Shown: positions 51,173 to 60,303 of the stretch, in pieces
Layout: each line of letters begins with the position of its first letter
Numbering within the stretch: position 1 is the stretch's first letter
Origin: Bradyrhizobium sp. AUGA SZCCT0158
GTDB taxonomy: Bacteria; Pseudomonadota; Alphaproteobacteria; Rhizobiales; Xanthobacteraceae
Direction of reading: 5' to 3'
NCBI RefSeq assembly: GCF_018130065.1
Contig: NZ_JAFCME010000017.1
Coordinates: 62,001 to 126,000 of the forward strand
DNA length: 64,000 nt
Notes under the pieces: generated by a model
The model's database searches: none
What the model saw: only the letters and a program-made list of their open reading frames with translations
Told to the model about the DNA's origin: nothing
Made by a program: the position numbers and the translations under genes

Positions 51173-51664
51173 CTATTCAATGATCACCAACGGCTCGCCG
51201 AATTCGACCGGTTGGCCGTCCTCGACGAGAATCTGCGTCACGGTGCCCGCGCGCGGCGATGGAATCTGGTTCATCGTCTTCATGGCTTCGATGATCAGCA
51301 GGGTCTGTCCCACCGACACCTTGGTGCCGACCTCGATGAACGGCTTGGCGCCGGGTTCGGGCGCCGAGTAGGCGGTGCCGACCATCGGCGAGGGGACGGC
51401 GCCGGGATGTTTGGCCAGATCGGCGATCGCCGCCGGGGTCACGTTGGCGGCCGGTGCCCCGTGCGCCGACGGGGCCTGCTGGTAATTGCCCGGCATCGAA
51501 GCTGTGACGGTGATGTTGCGCGCCACGCGCACCCGCAGGCCGGCGCGCTCGATCTCGATTTCGGTGAGGCTGGTTTCGTCCAGCAGCAACGCCAGTTCGC
51601 GGATCAGCGCACTGTCGTCGCTCTTGAAATTTGCGGCTGATTTGTTGTCAGGCTTGCTAGCCAT
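51173..51664 (-). CDS. accB: biotin carboxyl carrier protein
   Basis: Start ATG 51664; a 163-residue protein. N-terminal ~50 residues are helical (SALIRELALLLDETSLTEIE), then an Ala/Pro-rich hinge, then the biotinyl domain: VPSPMVGTAYSAPEPGAKPF, and EAMKTMNQIPSPRAGTV with the biotinylated Lys. Role: carries carboxybiotin between AccC and the transferase subunits. Cotranscribed with aroQ (upstream) and accC (downstream). The aroQ-accB-accC order is common in alphaproteobacteria. Confidence 0.95.
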   Translation of the reverse strand: MASKPDNKSAANFKSDDSALIRELALLLDETSLTEIEIERAGLRVRVARNITVTASMPGNYQQAPSAHGAPAANVTPAAIADLAKHPGAVPSPMVGTAYSAPEPGAKPFIEVGTKVSVGQTLLIIEAMKTMNQIPSPRAGTVTQILVEDGQPVEFGEPLVIIE

Positions 51665-51720
51665 ATGCGGGGTCCGGAATTCTCTGGGGGATGACGGCTG
51701 AGGCGCCAGGCTTTTGATTA

Positions 51721-52179
51721 TCAGGCTTTTGCCTTGACGCCGATTTTGGCGGCAAGGCCGTTGATTGCGAGCCGGTAACCGTCGATCCCGAACCCGCACA
51801 GCGATGCGAAGGCGGCTTTGGCCGTGAACGAATGGTGCCGGAAACTCTCGCGAGCGTGAATATTGCTGATGTGCACTTCAACGGTCGGGATTTTCACTCC
51901 GACCAGCGCGTCGTGCAGCGCGATCGAGGTGTGGGAATAGCCGCCGGCATTGATGATGATGCCGACCGTTTTCTTGGCGCGGGCCTCATGGATGAAATCA
52001 ATCAGCTCGCCTTCGCGGTTGGACTGCCGGCAATCGGCCACAAGGCCGAATTGAGCGGCCGCCTCCGCGCACAATTTCTCGACATCGGCGAGGGTGGCAT
52101 GGCCATAGGTCTCGGGCTCGCGCGTCCCCAACAAATTGAGGTTCGGGCCGTTGAGTACAAGGATTGTCGGTTGGGCCAT
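51721..52179 (-). CDS. aroQ: type II 3-dehydroquinate dehydratase
   Basis: A 152-residue protein of exact family length. LVLNGPNLNLLGTREPETYG contains the lid Arg and catalytic Tyr; IINAGGYSHTSIALHDAL carries the substrate-binding Asn and His; VEVHISNIHARESFRHHSF completes the site. Role: 3-dehydroquinate to 3-dehydroshikimate in the shikimate pathway; dodecameric and cytoplasmic. First gene of the aroQ-accB-accC transcript. Start ATG 52179. Confidence 0.95.
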   Translation of the reverse strand: MAQPTILVLNGPNLNLLGTREPETYGHATLADVEKLCAEAAAQFGLVADCRQSNREGELIDFIHEARAKKTVGIIINAGGYSHTSIALHDALVGVKIPTVEVHISNIHARESFRHHSFTAKAAFASLCGFGIDGYRLAINGLAAKIGVKAKA

Positions 52180-52360
52180 CCGGATTCCAGCAAAGGGGGG
52201 CGGGTAGATCGCGGGGGGTTATAGGTAACAACGCGGCCAAGGGGAAGCCTGATGGGGGTTTTGAACACCCTTCAAGCGCCTCAACCGGTTCGTAAAAAGG
52301 CCTATGGAACCTACGGAAATCACTCATTAACCAAGGTTAAAGAGCGCGAAGTCCCGACGC

Positions 52361-52390
52361 AAAAGGGGCGGGCATTGCTGCCCACCCCCC
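52361..52390 (-). terminator. terminator of the DUF1236 gene
   Basis: Hairpin GGGGCGGGCA-TTGC-TGCCCACCCC (one mismatch), followed on the minus strand by TTTTGC, 24 bp after the stop at 52414. Confidence 0.6.
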
Positions 52391-52413
52391 AATTGCCGTC
52401 ACTGCGAAGGACG

Positions 52414-53133
52414 TTAGCCCTCGATGATGTAGACGATCTCATGCGTCTGCGGGCGCACGATCACATAGCGGCCTTTGACCAGGATGACCTGATAGCCGCG
52501 CCATTCCGGATAGATCTCGACGATCCGCGGCGGAAGCGGATAGAAGGTGACCGAGCTCGGAACCCGCGTGCCAACCGAGATATTGAAGTTGACGTTGGTG
52601 GTTTCCCGGATGCTCGTCTCCGACTTGATGGCGGTTGTGATCTGCGAGCGCTTTTCAGCCGGAGGTGCTGCGGTTGCCGAAGTCGCGGCGTTGCCGGTGG
52701 TGGCGCCCGACTTGCTGTCGGTCTGGGCCGTGCCGGTCTTGCTGTCCGCCGCACCCTTGCTGTCGGTTGCGCTCTTGGAGTCCATGCCGGTCTTGCTGTC
52801 GCGGCCCTCGGCCTTCATGTCCTTGCCGCCCTTGGGTTCGGTCTCGGAGCGCATGCTCTTCTCACCGGCGGGCGACTTGGTGTCCTGAGCGCTCTTGCTC
52901 GACGGCATCTTCTCGTTGGATTCCGCGCCCTTTGCGCCCTTCATGTCGGAAGCGCCGCCGCTGTCGCGCTGCATCGTGCCCGACCCGGCTCCGCCCGGTG
53001 ACGGCGCGGTCTGCTGGGTCGCGGGACCAGCCGACGGCGACTCTTTGCTCATGCCGGTGCCCTGCGCATTTGCAAAGCCCGTTCCGGCGATCAGTGCCGC
53101 GACGGCGGCTGAAATCAGAAAACGATTAGACAT
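52414..53133 (-). CDS. DUF1236 domain-containing exported protein
   Basis: Start ATG 53133 with GAGGAGA five bases upstream. A 239-residue protein: signal peptide (RFLISAAVAALIAGTGFANA), a long low-complexity Ser/Lys/Gly/Asp region with repeated DSK units (SKTGMDSKSATDSKGAADSK), then a folded C-terminus (FNISVGTRVPSSVTFYPLPP, YPEWRGYQVILVKGRYVIVR, PQTHEIVYII) matching DUF1236. A periplasmic or envelope protein widespread in bradyrhizobia; function unknown. The disordered repeats suggest a wall- or surface-contact linker. Confidence 0.82.
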   Translation of the reverse strand: MSNRFLISAAVAALIAGTGFANAQGTGMSKESPSAGPATQQTAPSPGGAGSGTMQRDSGGASDMKGAKGAESNEKMPSSKSAQDTKSPAGEKSMRSETEPKGGKDMKAEGRDSKTGMDSKSATDSKGAADSKTGTAQTDSKSGATTGNAATSATAAPPAEKRSQITTAIKSETSIRETTNVNFNISVGTRVPSSVTFYPLPPRIVEIYPEWRGYQVILVKGRYVIVRPQTHEIVYIIEG

Positions 53134-53261
53134 AGAATTCTCCTCACGTGGATGCATTGCCCGCACCGACAACGAAAGGAGATGTGCGATGTTCCTGCCC
53201 AATCGCGGTTCCATCAGATTAGTTTGATGAATGCGGGGTGAATTTGAAACTCAACTTGGCA

Positions 53262-53332
53262 AGACGCGTTTTCTTGACCCGAACCGTTGCCCCCCGCATC
53301 AAGTTCGGGGCAGGCGTTCGCTCGAAAACGCT
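53262..53332. repeat. dispersed repeat (orientation 2)
   Basis: GACGCGTTTTCTTGACCCGA through CGTTCGCTCGAAAACGCT: an inverted relative of 46492-46548, with an inserted CCCCGCATCAAGTTCGGGG stem in the middle. Confidence 0.65.
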
Positions 53333-53333
53333 G

Positions 53334-54266
53334 TTAACCGCAGGCCCAGTCGAACTCCATCGTTTCGAGATCGAGCTGAGCGTTGCCGCCGCCGAAATTG
53401 AAGCCGCCGAAATGCTCTTCGATTTCGAGATAGGTCGCGCTGTACTTCGGCGTCCATTGGCAGGGAAACATCGTGCCGCCGAGATGATTGCGCCCGGACA
53501 GCCGCTCCAGTTCGAACCGCTCGGCGCCCTTGCTGTAGGGCGCGATGTAATCGCCGAGTTCATCCTTGTGCAACAGCTTGTCGCGCGGCGGACGGCCGAC
53601 ATTGGGATCGCCGTCACGCACCGCGACCGCAATGCCGTAGGCGTGGTGGCCGATCTCGGGCACGCGCCCGAACAGCCGGTACCAGTACTTGTTGGCGATC
53701 TCATCGACGCTGTCATAGCTGGCGATCTGAAGATCGAAAGCCGCGCGCGCCGAACCGCTCTCAAGCCAAGGCGGCGCCGGATTCGCTTGCAGCAGCGCGT
53801 TGCCGGCGAGGCGAGGGGGCTGACACAGCGGTCCTGCGAACTCGGCTTCCGTCAACCAGATCGCTGCGAAATTGTGGTCGATGACGTCTTTCATCCGGAA
53901 TTCCATCCGGTGCCGATTCTGCTTGTAGAGCCAGAACGGCAACAGATCGGGATCGGCCGGACGGTCCGATGCCTCCGACGTGAGATATTCGGCGATCGTC
54001 TCGACTTCGCTCGGCTCGTCATGCTGCTGATCGGCGAACATCGTGAGCGCGACATAGTCCGCGCCTTTGGTGCGATACTGCTCGGGCAGCTTCAGCGTGA
54101 AGCAGGGCTGCATCGGAAAGCCGTCATACGGGCTGAGCGGCCATTGGCTCTCGCTAATTCCGGGCGGCAGGCCGTAGCACCAGCCGTGATCGGTATTGGT
54201 CCCGCGGGCGGGCGCGGTCTTGAGGAGTTCGAGGTCGTAGGCGGTGGTTGGCGGCGTCAGGCTCAT
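53334..54266 (-). CDS. hypothetical protein, 310 aa
   Basis: A soluble 310-residue protein starting at ATG 54266. Trp/Pro/Gly-rich and without a signal peptide: THGW-like N-terminus (NTDHGWCYGLPPGISESQWP), PFWLYKQNRHRMEFRMKDVI in the middle, and FNFGGGNAQLDLETMEFDWA at the end. The final part, with HLGGTMFPCQWTPKY before it, resembles in style the YwqG/DUF1963 group (a Gly-rich strand pair), but I cannot confirm this. Codon use is typical of the genome. No operon partner. Confidence 0.65.
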   Translation of the reverse strand: MSLTPPTTAYDLELLKTAPARGTNTDHGWCYGLPPGISESQWPLSPYDGFPMQPCFTLKLPEQYRTKGADYVALTMFADQQHDEPSEVETIAEYLTSEASDRPADPDLLPFWLYKQNRHRMEFRMKDVIDHNFAAIWLTEAEFAGPLCQPPRLAGNALLQANPAPPWLESGSARAAFDLQIASYDSVDEIANKYWYRLFGRVPEIGHHAYGIAVAVRDGDPNVGRPPRDKLLHKDELGDYIAPYSKGAERFELERLSGRNHLGGTMFPCQWTPKYSATYLEIEEHFGGFNFGGGNAQLDLETMEFDWACG

Positions 54267-54346
54267 GCGGGGGTCCTGTTGGTGCGAGCCCTCTTAGTGC
54301 CTGGTAGCGTCGCCGCGGTTCAGCCGCAGCAGGCATGCGGCAAAAA

Positions 54347-54374
54347 AAATCCGGCTGCGATGCAGCCGGATTTT
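54347..54374 (-). terminator. terminator of the DsbA-like gene
   Basis: Stem AAATCCGGCTGC/GCAGCCGGATTT with a GAT loop, followed on the minus strand by eight T. Confidence 0.8.
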
Positions 54375-54403
54375 GTCCGTCGAATGATACAGGGCGTTTG
54401 GCT

Positions 54404-55171
54404 TCAGCAGGTCGCCTTGCCGCAGCGGGCGATGCTGATCTTTTCCTTGAGGCTTTCGACGCCGACCGCGCCGATCACGACCTGCTTGCCGATCACATAG
54501 CTCGGGGTGCCGTTCATGCCCATGGCCTCGGCGAGCTTCATGTTCTCCTCGAGGGTGGCGCGGATTTCGGGGCTTGCCAGATCCTTTTCGAGCCTGGCCA
54601 TGTCGAGGCCGGCTTCCTTGGCGACCGCAAGCGCGCGGGCCTTGTCGGCGGCACCGCGGCCGGTGAGCAGCTTCTGGTGGAAGTCGAGATATTTCTTTCC
54701 GGTCGGATCCTGCATCCGCACCGCGACCCCGACCTGGGCGGCTTCGACTGAACCTGTGCTCAGCACCGGGAATTCCTTGAGCACGACCTTCAGCTTGGGA
54801 TCGCCCTTCATCAATTCCATCATGTCGAGCATCGCGCGCTTGCAGTAGCCGCAATTGTAATCGAAGAACTCGACGAAGGTGACGTCGCCGTCCTTGTTGC
54901 CGAGCGTCACGTTGCGCGGCGAGTTGAAGATCGCATTGGCGTTCTTGGCGATGCTGGCCTGATGCTTCTCGGCTTCGGCGGCGGACTGGCGCCTGGTCAG
55001 TTCGGCCATCGCCTCTTCCAGCACCTCGGGATGGGCGATCAGGTACTCCCGGACGATGTTCTCGATGTCTTTGCGCTGGACATCGGAGAAGCTCTGCGCG
55101 GAAGCCGGCAGCGACGCGCCGCACAGGGCGATCGCGAACAGGGCGGAAGCAAGGTAACGGAGCAAAGGCAT
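54404..55171 (-). CDS. DsbA-family (Com1/ScsC-like) thiol:disulfide oxidoreductase
   Basis: Start ATG 55171 with AAGGAT upstream. A 255-residue exported protein: signal peptide to about residue 26 (SLPASAQ), an N-terminal helical dimerisation region (DIENIVREYLIAHPEVLEEA), then a thioredoxin fold with FFDYNCGYCKRAMLDM (CGYC active site), an inserted helical lobe and cis-Pro loop MNGTPSYVIGKQVVIG. A C-terminal Cys pair (ARCGKATC) is unusual and may form an extra disulfide. Role: oxidising or isomerising disulfides in periplasmic proteins. It is read after the M48 protease gene, 114 bp downstream. Confidence 0.88.
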   Translation of the reverse strand: MPLLRYLASALFAIALCGASLPASAQSFSDVQRKDIENIVREYLIAHPEVLEEAMAELTRRQSAAEAEKHQASIAKNANAIFNSPRNVTLGNKDGDVTFVEFFDYNCGYCKRAMLDMMELMKGDPKLKVVLKEFPVLSTGSVEAAQVGVAVRMQDPTGKKYLDFHQKLLTGRGAADKARALAVAKEAGLDMARLEKDLASPEIRATLEENMKLAEAMGMNGTPSYVIGKQVVIGAVGVESLKEKISIARCGKATC

Positions 55172-55285
55172 CGGTAAATCCTTGGGTGGCGAGTTCCGGG
55201 CCGTTCTCATGAAGGCCGGCACTTGGAATACGCTTGGTGTCCAGGTTCGGTTGTCGTGCAACTCAGTTTATTTCCGGTAGCGGCG

Positions 55286-56686
55286 CTAGTTGCTTCTTTG
55301 GCCGGGAAGCGGTTTGGCGCTCACAATATCGTCAGCTTTGACCCATCCCGGGGTCCCGATCGCGAACCGCGTCTTGGCCCGCGAGGCGAGGTCGCGCGCG
55401 GTCTTGTTGTCGCCGCGGAGGTACGCGGCCTGGGCCGATGCCAGATCGGCCTGCGCGTAGTCGCCCTTGCGGCCATAGGCCATCGCGAGCTGCATGTAGC
55501 CGATCGGGGCTTCGGTCTCGCGCGCCAGCGCCGCGCGCAGGATGGCGATCGCCTCTTCAGTGTAGGCCTTGTTGTCGGACGCCACCAGCGCCTGCCCAAG
55601 CAGCATCTCGATGAGCGGGGCGTTGTTGGAAAGCTGTACCGCCTTGCGCAGCGGCGCGATGGCCTCGGCCGGCTTGCCGCCTTCCAGCAAAGCCTGTCCG
55701 CGGAGTTCGTAGAAATAGGCATTGGCCGGTTGCAGCTGGATCAGGCTGTCGATCTGGGCCAGCGCGCTGCGCAGGTCGCCATGCAGATAGGTGGTGATGG
55801 CGCGCGCATAACGCGCGGGCACGCCGGTGTTGGACAGCGGATAGCGCCGGAAGACGGTGTCCTGCCGCTCCATGAAGCCGGAGATCTTGGCGCGCACCAT
55901 GTCGTGGCGCATTTGCAGGGCGGGGTCGTCCTTCTTGTCCCAATAGGGGCTGGAACGGGCGAGCTCTTCCAAGGCGCGGACGCGCTCGGCCGGCATCGGG
56001 TGCGACTGCACGTAGGGGTCGGCGCCGCGCGCCGCGAACAGGCTCTCATCGGAGAAGCGCTTGAAGGTCTCAAACATGCCGCGGGCCGACTGGCCGGTGG
56101 CATTGAGGAATTTCACCCCGGCCTTGTCGGCGTTTTCCTCCTGCTGCCGTACATAGGAAAGCAGAGTGCGCTTGATCACCTCGGCGGGTGCCGACATCGC
56201 GGCGGCGCCGGCATTGGCCAGCCCGCTGTTGCCGCCACCGCGCGAGCCCGCCACCATGGCGCCGGCGCCGAGCAGCATGGCGATGATCATCTGGGTCTGC
56301 GCGTCCGCCAGCCGCTCGCGAAGTTTTGAGAGGTGACCGCCGGCCAGATGGCCGGTCTCGTGCGCGAGCACGCCGATGATCTGGTTCGGTGTCTCCGATT
56401 GCATCATCGCGCCGTAGTTGACGAAGATGCGGCGGCCGTCGGCAACGAAAGCGTTGAAGACGCCTTCGTTGATGATCACCATCTGGATGTTCTGCTTCTC
56501 CATGCCGGCGGCGCGCAGGATCGGCCTTGTGTAGTCGCGCAGCAATTGCTCCGACTCGGTGTCGCGCAGCACCGGGGGGCCCTTGTTCTGGGCCGCCGCG
56601 AGCGTCGGCGTCATGACAAGCGCGGCCGCCGTGGCGAGGGCGGTCAGTTTCAGCGTCGTTTTGCGGTGCGCGAGGCGGAACAACAT
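55286..56686 (-). CDS. periplasmic M48 metalloprotease with TPR repeats (BepA-like)
   Basis: A 466-residue exported protein. Signal peptide (LKLTALATAAALVMTPTLAA), M48 domain with zinc motif HETGH in IGVLAHETGHLAGGHLSKLR, downstream conserved Glu in QQEENADKAGVKFLNATGQS, PMPAERVRALEEL, and a C-terminal half of TPR-like helices (residues ~290-440). Same architecture as E. coli BepA/YfgC, which handles outer-membrane LPS-transport proteins, often with DsbA/DsbC. The next gene encodes a DsbA-like protein, consistent with an envelope quality-control pair. Start ATG 56686. Confidence 0.9.
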   Translation of the reverse strand: MLFRLAHRKTTLKLTALATAAALVMTPTLAAAQNKGPPVLRDTESEQLLRDYTRPILRAAGMEKQNIQMVIINEGVFNAFVADGRRIFVNYGAMMQSETPNQIIGVLAHETGHLAGGHLSKLRERLADAQTQMIIAMLLGAGAMVAGSRGGGNSGLANAGAAAMSAPAEVIKRTLLSYVRQQEENADKAGVKFLNATGQSARGMFETFKRFSDESLFAARGADPYVQSHPMPAERVRALEELARSSPYWDKKDDPALQMRHDMVRAKISGFMERQDTVFRRYPLSNTGVPARYARAITTYLHGDLRSALAQIDSLIQLQPANAYFYELRGQALLEGGKPAEAIAPLRKAVQLSNNAPLIEMLLGQALVASDNKAYTEEAIAILRAALARETEAPIGYMQLAMAYGRKGDYAQADLASAQAAYLRGDNKTARDLASRAKTRFAIGTPGWVKADDIVSAKPLPGQRSN

Positions 56687-56923
56687 GAAGCGATCTATTG
56701 GGCGTTGGCGGCGGAACTGGCGGTCAATCGGCGCTCGGGCCGAGCAGCCCTGATTAGATCAGAACCGAACGCCAGTCTCTTGTTTTGACGCTTTTTTCTT
56801 CCCGCGGACCAGTATCCACTTGGCTTGAAAGCGCTATAAGGAGCCACCGAATACGGCCAGTCTGGGGCGGTAACGGGTGCCGGAACTCGAAATCGGCGCG
56901 AACCGATCAAATTGCAGATAGCG

Positions 56924-58111
56924 ATGCTCGAATCGACTCTTAGGGACGCTGCGAACACCCTGCTAACGGCTTCCAGCCGGAGCGATGTTCCACCTTTCAT
57001 GGTGATGGACGTGATGGCGGCGGCGGCCCGCATCGAGGCGGCCGGCGGCCACGTCATTCACATGGAGGTCGGCCAGCCGGCAGCGCCCGCTCCAAAGACC
57101 GCGCTGGCGGCGGCGCGTCTCGCGCTCGACGACGGCCGGATTGATTATACCTCCGCGCTCGGCATTCCCTCGCTGCGGGCGCGCATCGCCCGGCACTACC
57201 GCGATACTTACGGTTGTAGCGTTGATCCTGAGCGGATCGTGGTCACCACGGGCTCGTCGGGCGGCTTCATCCTGGCCTTTCTTGCGATGTTCGAACCGGG
57301 CGACCGCGTGGCGGTGAGCGTGCCCGGTTATCCGCCGTACCGGCACATCCTCACCGCGCTCGGCTGCGAGTCGGTGCTGATCGAGACCACGAGCGCGACA
57401 CGCCACGCGCTGACCGGCGAAGCCTTGCTGGCGGCGCATCGCAAGACGCCCCTCAAGGGCGTGCTGGTCGGCAGTCCCGCCAATCCGACGGGAACCATGA
57501 TGTCGCGGGAGGCGCTCACCAGCCTGATGGCGGCGGCCGAGAGCGCCGGCATTCGCTTCATCTCGGACGAGATCTATCACGGTCTCGATTACGCGTTCCC
57601 GGCGGTGTCGGCCGCCGAGTTGTCGCCGCAGGCGCTGGTAATCAATTCATTCTCGAAATATTTCTGCATGACCGGCTGGCGCGTCGGCTGGATGGTGGTG
57701 CCGGAGCCGCTGGTGCGGCCGATCGAACGTTTGCAGCAGAACCTGTCGATCTCGGTGCCGACGCTGTCGCAGATCGCAGCCGAGGCCGCGTTCGAGGGGG
57801 CGGCGGAAATGGAAGCGATCAAGCGCGGCTATCAGGAGAACCGCCGCATCCTGATCGATGGATTGCCGAAGGCCGGCCTGACCAATTTCCTGCCGGCCGA
57901 CGGCGCGTTCTATCTCTATGCCGACGTCTCGCAGTTCACATCCGACAGCTTTGAATTCGCCAGCCGGATGCTGGAGAAAGCCCACGTCGCGGCGACGCCG
58001 GGCGTCGATTTCGACCCGATCCATGGACGCGCCTTCGTGCGCTTCTCCTATGCGCGCTCTTCCGACGAGATGCGCGAAGCCGTGAGCCGCATCGCGAAGT
58101 GGCTCGGGTAG
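56924..58111 (+). CDS. PLP-dependent class I/II aminotransferase
   Basis: About 395 residues. HVIHMEVGQPAAPAPKTALA, DYTSALGIPSLRARIARHYR, VVTTGSSGGFILAFLAMFEP, GSPANPTGTMMSREALTSL, FISDEIYHGLDYAFP and NSFSKYFCMTGWRVGWMVVP (the PLP Lys) follow the aspartate-aminotransferase fold type I order. The substrate is not evident; related proteins include aspartate/aromatic and valine-pyruvate enzymes. The start is ATG 56924 (a TTG at 56912 is also possible; neither has a strong ribosome site). 55 bp separate it from bioY. Confidence 0.85.
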   Translation: MLESTLRDAANTLLTASSRSDVPPFMVMDVMAAAARIEAAGGHVIHMEVGQPAAPAPKTALAAARLALDDGRIDYTSALGIPSLRARIARHYRDTYGCSVDPERIVVTTGSSGGFILAFLAMFEPGDRVAVSVPGYPPYRHILTALGCESVLIETTSATRHALTGEALLAAHRKTPLKGVLVGSPANPTGTMMSREALTSLMAAAESAGIRFISDEIYHGLDYAFPAVSAAELSPQALVINSFSKYFCMTGWRVGWMVVPEPLVRPIERLQQNLSISVPTLSQIAAEAAFEGAAEMEAIKRGYQENRRILIDGLPKAGLTNFLPADGAFYLYADVSQFTSDSFEFASRMLEKAHVAATPGVDFDPIHGRAFVRFSYARSSDEMREAVSRIAKWLG

Positions 58112-58166
58112 GGCGCATCAGCCACCATCACTCATCCATATCTGCCATCTAGATCGGGGAACCATC

Positions 58167-58772
58167 TTGTCCGACACATCTCAGCCTGTCGCTGCACCGC
58201 ATTTTCCGCTCGCCGCCGTTCTGTGGCCGCATCCTGCAGATCGCTCCGGTCTGTTGCGCGGCGCGATCCTGGTTGCATTGGGAACCGCGTTGCTGACCCT
58301 GTCGGCAAAGGTCAATCTGCCTTTGCCCTACGTGCCGATGACGCTGCAGACGCTGGTCGTATTGATGATCGGGGCGGCCTATGGCTGGCGCCTCGGCAGC
58401 GCAACCATCGTGGCCTATCTCGCCGAAGGCGCGATCGGATTTCCGGTATTCGCGGGCCCCACCGGCGGTCTTGCGCCGTTGCTCGGTCCCACGGCCGGAT
58501 ATCTCTACGGCTTCGTGGCGGCGGCCTTCGTCACGGGATGGCTGAGCGAGCGTGGCTGGGATCGGTCAGTACCCCTGCTTTTCGTCGCCATGGGACTCGG
58601 CCACGTCATCATTCTTGCGGCCGGGTTTGCCTGGCTGGCATTTGGCATCAAGCTCGGCGTTGAAAAGGCGTGGCTGGTTGGAATAGCGCCGTTCGTCGCG
58701 GCGTCGCTGATCAAGAACGCGCTCGGCGCTACGCTCATGCCTTTGTTGCGGCGCCCATTCGACCGCCGCTGA
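58167..58772 (+). CDS. bioY: BioY biotin transporter (ECF S component)
   Basis: A 201-residue integral membrane protein with about six helices, starting at TTG 58167 after GGGGA. NLPLPYVPMTLQTLVVLMIG, YLAEGAIGFPVFAGPTGGLA, LLGPTAGYLYGFVAAAFVTG and the late VAASLIKNALGATL are BioY signatures. Role: high-affinity biotin uptake, alone or with the EcfAT energising module; no Ecf genes are in the window. Biotin is needed by the AccB encoded 6.5 kb away. Confidence 0.9.
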   Translation: MSDTSQPVAAPHFPLAAVLWPHPADRSGLLRGAILVALGTALLTLSAKVNLPLPYVPMTLQTLVVLMIGAAYGWRLGSATIVAYLAEGAIGFPVFAGPTGGLAPLLGPTAGYLYGFVAAAFVTGWLSERGWDRSVPLLFVAMGLGHVIILAAGFAWLAFGIKLGVEKAWLVGIAPFVAASLIKNALGATLMPLLRRPFDRR

Positions 58773-58888
58773 CCGATCCCGTTCGGACCCCGCAGCAATG
58801 CCCCTGATTTCCGCTGGCTGAAATAATTTGGCTGTGCTAGCGGGCGGAGGTGTGGCAGAACGCCGCAGGTCGAACGGGAATATACGTC

Positions 58889-60217
58889 ATGGCGGCAACG
58901 ATTGCGGCTGACGCGCCGGTGCGCGCAGGCAAGGCCTGGTACAAAATCCTCTACGTCCAGGTGCTGATCGCCATCGTGCTCGGCGCGCTGGTCGGCTGGC
59001 TGTGGCCGACGCTCGCGACCAACGACTGGATCAAGGCGCTCGGCGACGGCTTCATCAAGCTGATCAAGATGGTGATCGCGCCGATCATCTTCTGCACAGT
59101 GGTGTCGGGCATCGCCCATATCCAGGACGCCAAGAAGGTCGGCCGCATCGGCATCAAGGCGCTGATCTATTTCGAAATCGTCTCGACCTTTGCGCTGGTG
59201 ATCGGGGTGTTCGTCGGCAATCTGGTCAGGCCGGGCCACGGCTTCGGCGGCGCGATGGCTGACGCGGCCAAGGTCGCCGGTTTTGCCAAACAGGCCGAGG
59301 CCCAGAAGTCCGTCGATTTCTTCCTGCACATCATTCCCGACACCGTCGTCGGCGCGTTCGCGCAGGGTGAAATCCTGCAGGTGCTGCTGTTTTCGATCCT
59401 GTTCGGCTTTTCGCTGATGGCGCTTGGCAAGCGGGGCCATACCATGCGTTCCTTCATCGACGACGCCGCGCACGCGGTGTTCGGCGTGATCGCAATCGTG
59501 ATGCGGGCCGCGCCGATCGGCGCGTTCGGCGCCATGGCCTACACGATCGGCAAGTTCGGCACCGGCGCCATCGTGAACCTGATCGGGCTGATCGCGACCT
59601 TCTATCTCACGGCGGCGCTGTTCGTCCTGGTCGTGCTCGGCACCATCGCGCGCATGGTCGGATTCTCGATTCTCAAGTTTCTGTCCTACATCAAGGACGA
59701 ACTCCTGATCGTGCTCGGCACCTCGTCGTCCGAAAGCGCGCTTCCGTCGCTGATGGAAAAGCTGGAGCGGCTCGGCTGTTCCAAGTCGGTCGTCGGCCTC
59801 GTGGTGCCGACCGGCTACTCGTTCAACCTCGACGGCACCAACATCTACATGACGCTGGCGACGCTGTTCATCGCGCAGGCGCTCGGTTTCGATCTCACGA
59901 TAGGCCAGCAGATTACTATCCTGCTGGTGGCGATGCTGACCTCGAAGGGCGCCTCGGGCATCACAGGTGCGGGCTTTATCACGCTGGCGGCGACGCTCGC
60001 CGTGGTCGATCCGCGGCTGGTGCCCGGCATGGCGATCGTGCTCGGCATCGACAAGTTCATGAGCGAGTGCCGCGCGCTGACCAACCTCTGCGGCAACGGC
60101 GTCGCCTGCGTCGTGGTGTCGTGGTGGGAGGGCGAACTCGATCAAGAGAAGCTGCACGCCAATCTCAACAGGCAGATCGATCCGACCGACATGGAGACGG
60201 CGCTGACGACCGATTGA
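58889..60217 (+). CDS. dctA: C4-dicarboxylate/proton symporter
   Basis: Start ATG 58889 (GGGA upstream); a 442-residue SDF-family transporter. KMVIAPIIFCTVVSGIAHIQ, ELLIVLGTSSSESALPSLME (serine-rich re-entrant loop), VPTGYSFNLDGTNIYMTLAT (substrate/cation motif), TSKGASGITGAGFITLAATL (second loop) and GIDKFMSECRALTNLCGNGV are the DctA blocks, complete and uninterrupted. Role: uptake of succinate, malate, fumarate and aspartate-type acids, essential for carbon supply in symbiotic bacteroids of rhizobia. No dctBD regulators are in view and no -24/-12 promoter could be confirmed. Confidence 0.93.
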   Translation: MAATIAADAPVRAGKAWYKILYVQVLIAIVLGALVGWLWPTLATNDWIKALGDGFIKLIKMVIAPIIFCTVVSGIAHIQDAKKVGRIGIKALIYFEIVSTFALVIGVFVGNLVRPGHGFGGAMADAAKVAGFAKQAEAQKSVDFFLHIIPDTVVGAFAQGEILQVLLFSILFGFSLMALGKRGHTMRSFIDDAAHAVFGVIAIVMRAAPIGAFGAMAYTIGKFGTGAIVNLIGLIATFYLTAALFVLVVLGTIARMVGFSILKFLSYIKDELLIVLGTSSSESALPSLMEKLERLGCSKSVVGLVVPTGYSFNLDGTNIYMTLATLFIAQALGFDLTIGQQITILLVAMLTSKGASGITGAGFITLAATLAVVDPRLVPGMAIVLGIDKFMSECRALTNLCGNGVACVVVSWWEGELDQEKLHANLNRQIDPTDMETALTTD

Positions 60218-60252
60218 CGATCGCTTTTTTGAGGATCGCGTTGTTGCAACAA

Positions 60253-60282
60253 AAAACCGCCCGGTGTTGCCGGGCGGTTTTT
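60253..60282. terminator. bidirectional terminator between dctA and rne
   Basis: Stem ACCGCCCGG/CCGGGCGGT with a five-base loop, flanked by A-run and T-run. Confidence 0.8.
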
Positions 60283-60303
60283 CCGTTTGAATTCAGGTCG
60301 TCC

